Assembly (NCBI RefSeq): GCF_020172085.1
Contig: NZ_JAIVAT010000003.1
Location: forward strand, 1,674,001-1,738,000
Direction of reading: 5' to 3'
Source of the DNA: Rossellomorea aquimaris
GTDB taxonomy: Bacteria; Bacillota; Bacilli; Bacillales; Bacillaceae_B
Length of the DNA stretch: 64,000 nucleotides
Position numbers and translations under genes: made by a program. Below, one piece after another: positions 59,871 to 64,000 of this stretch; the first letter of the stretch is position 1, and each line of letters begins with the position of its first letter. The notes beneath the pieces were generated by a model. That model made no database searches and was not told the origin of the DNA. It saw only the letters and a program-made list of their open reading frames with translations.

Positions 59871-60446
59871 TCAATCCTTTACAGAGTTTTTAGAGCGATA
59901 CATTTCAAATTCACCTGTAAAAACGAGCTCACCACCGACTACACTCTGAACTTCTACCGTTGTTCGGTCTTTTTGATCTTTCATATGTATCACTTTCGCT
60001 TTCGCGACAACCCGCTCCCCTTCCTTGACAGGCCGGGTGAAACGGATCGTTGACTTCGCTGTTAAAGCCAAGTCGTCATTTATGACGGCTACTGCAAGGG
60101 AATTTGCTTGAGCGAACAAATGATGTCCCCTTGCAATTCCATTTCGGACGAAAACATGTTCACGCTTGACATCAAAAATGGATATAGCACTTTGATCTAA
60201 TTCTATATCAATAATTTCTCCAATAATTTCTTCAATAGGCAACGACTTTACTTCGTCTTCAAACGATTTCTCTGCTACAAATTTGATTCGTTCTCGAAGC
60301 TCAGGTATCGACAATTCCATGCGATCTAAACGGATTGTCTGGACACTCACCCGAAATCTTCCCGCTAATTCCTCATCTGTAATAAAAGGATTCTCATTAA
60401 TCGTAACTGCCAGGTTTTCCTGTCTTTCTTTTTTTGAAAGCCTCAA
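59871..60446 (-). CDS. fapR: Lipid biosynthesis repressor FapR
   Basis: Malonyl-CoA-sensing repressor of fatty acid and phospholipid genes. The 191 residues from TTG 60446 begin [12 protein letters not shown], which aligns with the B. subtilis N-terminus. A helix-turn-helix ([22 protein letters not shown]) precedes a hot-dog thioesterase-like domain ([19 protein letters not shown]). It controls its own promoter through the operator at 60464-60482. Confidence 0.95.
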   Translation of the reverse strand: MRLSKKERQENLAVTINENPFITDEELAGRFRVSVQTIRLDRMELSIPELRERIKFVAEKSFEDEVKSLPIEEIIGEIIDIELDQSAISIFDVKREHVFVRNGIARGHHLFAQANSLAVAVINDDLALTAKSTIRFTRPVKEGERVVAKAKVIHMKDQKDRTTVEVQSVVGGELVFTGEFEMYRSKNSVKD

Positions 60447-60463
60447 TATCAACACCGTCCAGT

Positions 60464-60482
60464 ATTAGTACTAGGTACTAAT
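60464..60482 (-). promoter_or_regulatory. FapR operator
   Basis: ATTAGTAC-TAG-GTACTAAT is a perfect dyad that fits the known FapR box (TTAGTAC-N3-GTACTAA-like). It overlaps the predicted transcription start, so FapR would block initiation when malonyl-CoA is low. Confidence 0.85.
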
Positions 60483-60485
60483 AGT

Positions 60486-60514
60486 AGTATATAATCAAAA
60501 AAAGCAGATTGCAA
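60486..60514 (-). promoter_or_regulatory. Sigma-A promoter of fapR-plsX-fabD-fabG
   Basis: TATACT (60486-60491) lies 17 bases from TTGCAA (60509-60514). The -35 lies in the recG terminator hairpin, next to and partly in its 3' arm, and the terminator's T-run forms part of the spacer. Confidence 0.55.
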
Positions 60515-60534
60515 GAAATAATCTCACAATCTGC
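60497..60534 (-). terminator. Rho-independent terminator after recG
   Basis: GCAGATT (60504-60510) pairs with AATCTGC (60528-60534) around a 17-base loop, followed by seven T on the minus strand. It starts four bases after the recG stop. Confidence 0.75.
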
Positions 60535-60538
60535 CGTT

Positions 60539-62590
60539 CTAGTCCAGCTTTTCCCCTTCTAATATACCTGAAACGGATAAATAATTCCTCAGTGGTTCAA
60601 ACTCCGGACTTTGCCAGAAATGGTCGGACTGGATCAACTTAGCTGCATCGTCCCTCGCTACTTCTAACGCCCGGTAGTCATGGACCATATCTGCCACTTT
60701 AAACTCAGGCATACCACTTTGCTTTCTTCCGAAGAAATCACCGGGCCCCCTGAGTTCAAGGTCCTTCTCACTAAGAACAAATCCATCATTGGTCTCTGTC
60801 ATGATTTTCATTCGCTCTTTCCCGACTTCGTTCTTCGGTTCTGCAAGGAGGATACAATAAGATTGGTGTTCTCCCCTTCCTACCCGTCCCCTCAGTTGGT
60901 GAAGCTGCGACAAGCCGAAACGTTCCGCATCATAGATGAGCATGAATGTCGCATTCGGTACATTCACGCCCACCTCTACCACCGTAGTGGAAACAAGTAC
61001 TTGAAGATGATTCGAACTGAAATCCCTCATGACTCCATCCTTATCTTCGGGATGCAGCCTTCCATGCATCAGCCCTACTTTGTATCTTCCTTCGAAGTAG
61101 AGAAGCAATTGATTATAAACGTCTATGGCATTCTGCACATCCAGTTTGTCGGACTCTTCAATCAATGGACAAATCACATAAGCCTGACGCCCCTGATCTA
61201 ATTCCTTGTCCATGAATGAGAGTACCCTATCCAACATATCCGCTTTAGCCCAGTAGGTTTCAATCGTCTTTCTGCCGGCTGGCATTTGATCGATGATGCT
61301 GACATCCATCTCACCGAATACAGTGATGGCGAGCGTTCTCGGAATTGGTGTAGCCGTCATAAATAATACATCTGGACTTTCCCCTTTTTCCCTGAGGACG
61401 CGCCTTTGATTCACGCCAAAACGATGTTGCTCATCGGTGACCACGAGGCCCAGTTGTTTAAATTCGACATCATCCTGAATGAGTGCGTGGGTACCGATAA
61501 GAATATCTATTTCACCATCTTTCAATTTTTCCAGTAAAACACGCCGATTCTTCCCTTTAACCGAACTTGTTAACAAAGCGACGGACAACCCCATTGGCCC
61601 AAAGAGTTCGCTGAGGGAATTCGCATGCTGTTCTGCCAATATTTCAGTTGGCACCATTAACGCTCCCTGATTTCCAGCTGTCACGCTGGAATATAGGGCA
61701 ATGGCCGACACAACCGTTTTACCGGACCCGACATCCCCTTGCAAAAGACGATTCATGCGATAGGGAGATTTCATATCTGCTGATATCTCGTTCACTACCC
61801 GCTTTTGGGCGTCGGTCAATGGAAACGGCAAAGATTCGATGAATGCTTTGACCTTTTCCAAATCGTACGGTTGCTGCATGCCGGAAGAGTGTTCTCTTTC
61901 AAACTTTCTCAATGCCTGCATCTTTAGCTGAAACAACAAGAACTCCTCATAAACAAATCGCCTTCTCGCCTGCTTCATATCTTCCGTTGAATCAGGAAAG
62001 TGGAGGTGATATAAAGCTTCCTTCCGACTTGCAAGCTTATACTTCTCCATCAAATGGTCAGGGAGATTCTCCGTTATTAAATGCCCGTACTCAGCGAAAG
62101 CATTCTTGATGAATTTCCTGAGTGTATTGGTTTTCACAGAACCCTTCACCGAATAGACAGGTTCAAAATCCCCCTGTTTGTCATGAGGGCCGGATTGAAA
62201 ATATTGAACTGTAATGATTTGTCTGTTTTTATCCCATTTGCCTGTCACCGTCACCGTATCATGAAGATGTATTTTTTTCTTCAGGTAAGGCTGATTAAAA
62301 AACACAGCTTGAACTAAATTTCTCCCAACCAAAATTCTTAGGGTCAACCGTGATTTCTTTCTGCCATAAAACATCAACGCGGGTTCAGAATGAACTTTCC
62401 CCTCAACAGTGACACGTTCATCATGGGCAACTTCTTCCAAGTTCCTTAGCCGATAATCCTCGTAGCGGTATGGTAAATATTCCAACAGATCCAGAACGGA
62501 ATAAATCCCCATTGCATTCAGCTGTAAGGCTGTCTCTTCACCAATCCCCTTTATATTCTGAATCGTCGGTTCTTCATTACGCGTCTTCAC
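60539..62590 (-). CDS. recG: ATP-dependent DNA helicase RecG
   Basis: Remodels stalled replication forks and branched DNA. The 683 residues have an N-terminal wedge/OB domain and two helicase lobes with Walker A LLQGDVGSGKTVV, DEQH box VVTDEQHRFGV, TATPIPRTLA and QLRGRVGRG. The start is GTG at 62590, within the last codons of sdaAA and without a clear ribosome binding site, so it may be translationally coupled. Confidence 0.97.
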   Translation of the reverse strand: MKTRNEEPTIQNIKGIGEETALQLNAMGIYSVLDLLEYLPYRYEDYRLRNLEEVAHDERVTVEGKVHSEPALMFYGRKKSRLTLRILVGRNLVQAVFFNQPYLKKKIHLHDTVTVTGKWDKNRQIITVQYFQSGPHDKQGDFEPVYSVKGSVKTNTLRKFIKNAFAEYGHLITENLPDHLMEKYKLASRKEALYHLHFPDSTEDMKQARRRFVYEEFLLFQLKMQALRKFEREHSSGMQQPYDLEKVKAFIESLPFPLTDAQKRVVNEISADMKSPYRMNRLLQGDVGSGKTVVSAIALYSSVTAGNQGALMVPTEILAEQHANSLSELFGPMGLSVALLTSSVKGKNRRVLLEKLKDGEIDILIGTHALIQDDVEFKQLGLVVTDEQHRFGVNQRRVLREKGESPDVLFMTATPIPRTLAITVFGEMDVSIIDQMPAGRKTIETYWAKADMLDRVLSFMDKELDQGRQAYVICPLIEESDKLDVQNAIDVYNQLLLYFEGRYKVGLMHGRLHPEDKDGVMRDFSSNHLQVLVSTTVVEVGVNVPNATFMLIYDAERFGLSQLHQLRGRVGRGEHQSYCILLAEPKNEVGKERMKIMTETNDGFVLSEKDLELRGPGDFFGRKQSGMPEFKVADMVHDYRALEVARDDAAKLIQSDHFWQSPEFEPLRNYLSVSGILEGEKLD

Positions 62591-63470
62591 GTTTGTTCAG
62601 GGAAACCCCAAAGATTTTTGCTTCCAGCTCTCTTCCGGTCGGCGTAGCCGCCAGTCCCCCTTGAGCCGTCTCACGAAGAGCCACCGGCATTGTTTGACCA
62701 ATTTTATACATGGCATCAATCACTTCGTCACACGGAATCCGGCTCGTTATGCCAGCTAGCGCCATATCCGCCGCAACCATTGCATTGGCTGCTCCCATCG
62801 CGTTACGTTTCACGCAGGGTACTTCTACAAGACCTGCAACGGGATCACATACGAGGCCTAGCATGTTCTTCAAGGTAATCGCCATGGCTTCAGCTGATTG
62901 ACCAGGTGTACCACCGGCCATTTCTACGATGGCAGCGGCAGCCATTCCACTTGCAGACCCTACCTCAGCCTGACATCCGCCGGCTGCACCTGAAATCGAC
63001 GCGTTATTTGCCACGACAAACCCAAAGGCACCTGATGCAAATAAGAAGCGGATCATTTGATCTTTTGTCGGATTCAGCTTATTTTTCACAGCAAACAAGG
63101 TTCCAGGTACTACACCTGCAGACCCTGCTGTAGGCGTTGCACAAATCGTTCCCATCGCTGCATTCACCTCATTGGTCGCAACAGCCTTACTGACTGCATC
63201 CAATATTGTGTCCCCGCACAGTGAGCGGCCAGAATCAATATATTTCTGCAGTAATACGGCATCCCCTCCTGTCAATCCGGAATGGGATTTGACTCCTTCG
63301 AGCCCTCTCGCCACTGCCTGTTCCATTACTTCAAGGTTCTTCTCCATTTGACTGTATACCTGTTCAAATGTTTTACCCGTAAACTCAATTTCTTGTTCGA
63401 TCATGATATCAGAAATTTTCTTGTTCTGACTTTCAGCAAGTTCAACCAACTCTGCTACATTTCGAAACAT
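62577..63470 (-). CDS. sdaAA: L-serine dehydratase alpha subunit
   Basis: Iron-sulfur enzyme with SdaAB that deaminates serine to pyruvate. The 297 residues contain conserved Cys in GGCQAEVGSASG, GLVCDPVAGLVEVPC and the STGGT-like TPTAGSAGVVPG. GGAGG precedes the ATG at 63470. It overlaps recG by 14 bases. Confidence 0.96.
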   Translation of the reverse strand: MFRNVAELVELAESQNKKISDIMIEQEIEFTGKTFEQVYSQMEKNLEVMEQAVARGLEGVKSHSGLTGGDAVLLQKYIDSGRSLCGDTILDAVSKAVATNEVNAAMGTICATPTAGSAGVVPGTLFAVKNKLNPTKDQMIRFLFASGAFGFVVANNASISGAAGGCQAEVGSASGMAAAAIVEMAGGTPGQSAEAMAITLKNMLGLVCDPVAGLVEVPCVKRNAMGAANAMVAADMALAGITSRIPCDEVIDAMYKIGQTMPVALRETAQGGLAATPTGRELEAKIFGVSLNKREDA

Positions 63471-63519
63471 ATCAACAACCTCCTAGCCTTCATGTAAACG
63501 CTATCATATTAGTAATTGG

Positions 63520-64000
63520 TTAATCTGAAATCCGTGTTACTTGTGTTATATTCGGAAGTGAAGTCAATTCATTGATGACAGCTTCATCAATCGGTTGATC
63601 GACTTCGATGGTCATTAATGCCATTTGACCTTTCTCTTTCCGGGATACATCCATATGCCCGATGTTCAATTGATGTTTAGCAATGACATTGGAGACAGAG
63701 GCGATCGCTCCGAATCGGTCATCATGCACCACAAGAATCGCAGGATGGTGTCCTGAAAGCTTAAGCTCGAAGCCGTTAAGTTCAACGATTTCAACTTTCC
63801 CCCCGCCAATGGAAATCCCGACCAACTCGATTTCGCCTTGATCGTCCCCCATACGGATCCTCGCTGTATTCGGATGATCTGTGATGGCATCTTCTTCTTG
63901 AAATTTGATTTTAATCCCTTTTTCCTTGGCTACTTTGATCGATTCTATGATTCGTTCATCATATGTATCATAATCAAGGATACCTCCTACAATGGCAACG
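63520..64000 (-). CDS. sdaAB: L-serine dehydratase beta subunit (partial)
   Basis: Partner of SdaAA. The 159 visible C-terminal residues end with an ACT-type regulatory domain (HPAILVVHDDRFGAIASVSN to LPNITQVTRI). The 5' end lies beyond the right edge; about 60 residues are missing compared with the usual 220. The gap to sdaAA is 49 bases. Confidence 0.93.
   Translation of the reverse strand, partial: VAIVGGILDYDTYDERIIESIKVAKEKGIKIKFQEEDAITDHPNTARIRMGDDQGEIELVGISIGGGKVEIVELNGFELKLSGHHPAILVVHDDRFGAIASVSNVIAKHQLNIGHMDVSRKEKGQMALMTIEVDQPIDEAVINELTSLPNITQVTRISD

Overview
The window is core chromosome of a low-GC Gram-positive rod of the family Bacillaceae. Every confident gene lies on the minus strand, so transcription runs from high to low coordinates. 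The gene order matches, nearly gene for gene, the Bacillus subtilis block from sdaAB to pyrH. Protein sequences are Bacillus-like but clearly not B. subtilis: FlgE is much longer, a lepB gene sits between rplS and rbgA, and an extra conserved flagellar gene lies between flgD and flgE. I infer a motile Bacillus-like genus (for example Bacillus or Rossellomorea); the genus itself cannot be fixed by eye. I saw no rRNA, tRNA, insertion sequence, prophage or CRISPR array.

Layout in transcription order, right to left. (1) 64000-56857: L-serine dehydratase (sdaAB partial, sdaAA), recG, then the FapR-controlled lipid genes fapR-plsX-fabD-fabG and acpP. (2) 56662-49081: rnc-smc-ftsY, ylxM-ffh and rpsP-khpA (RNA processing, chromosome condensation, signal recognition particle). 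(3) 48600-44844: ylqD-rimM-trmD, rplS with its own promoter and leader, lepB, rbgA (ribosome maturation and secretion). (4) 44753-38563: rnhB, the FliK-like/FlhB-like pair ylqG-ylqH, sucCD, dprA. (5) 38263-30690: topA, trmFO, xerC(codV), hslV-hslU, codY. (6) 30099-2539: a fla/che operon of about 27.5 kb, from flgB to swrB. It encodes rod, MS ring, C ring, hook, export apparatus, the chemotaxis core and sigma-D. (7) 2379-1: rpsB, tsf, pyrH (partial).

The flagellar operon is ordered as in B. subtilis. Rod and MS-ring genes come first, then the switch, cytoplasmic export ATPase complex, hook, C-ring/CheY, export gate, FlhF/FlhG, chemotaxis adaptation genes, and sigD near the end. Overlapping stops and starts (often four bases) and starts set by Shine-Dalgarno spacing are common. 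Several starts are TTG or GTG (cheC, flhB, fliH, flgB, fapR, ylqD, ftsY, rnhB, recG, ylxM, probably fliZ).

Most of the window is ordinary. The points most worth a second look are in the non-coding DNA: a consensus-like sigma-D promoter pointing away from fla/che inside a dyad beside the operon's sigma-A promoter; a short leader ORF in the same 590-base gap; three related hairpin elements with GGGACTG-type ends; a fapR promoter embedded in the recG terminator; a cre-like site upstream of topA; and an HslV lacking the N-terminal serine described for B. subtilis. I found no clear evidence for a wholly new system.
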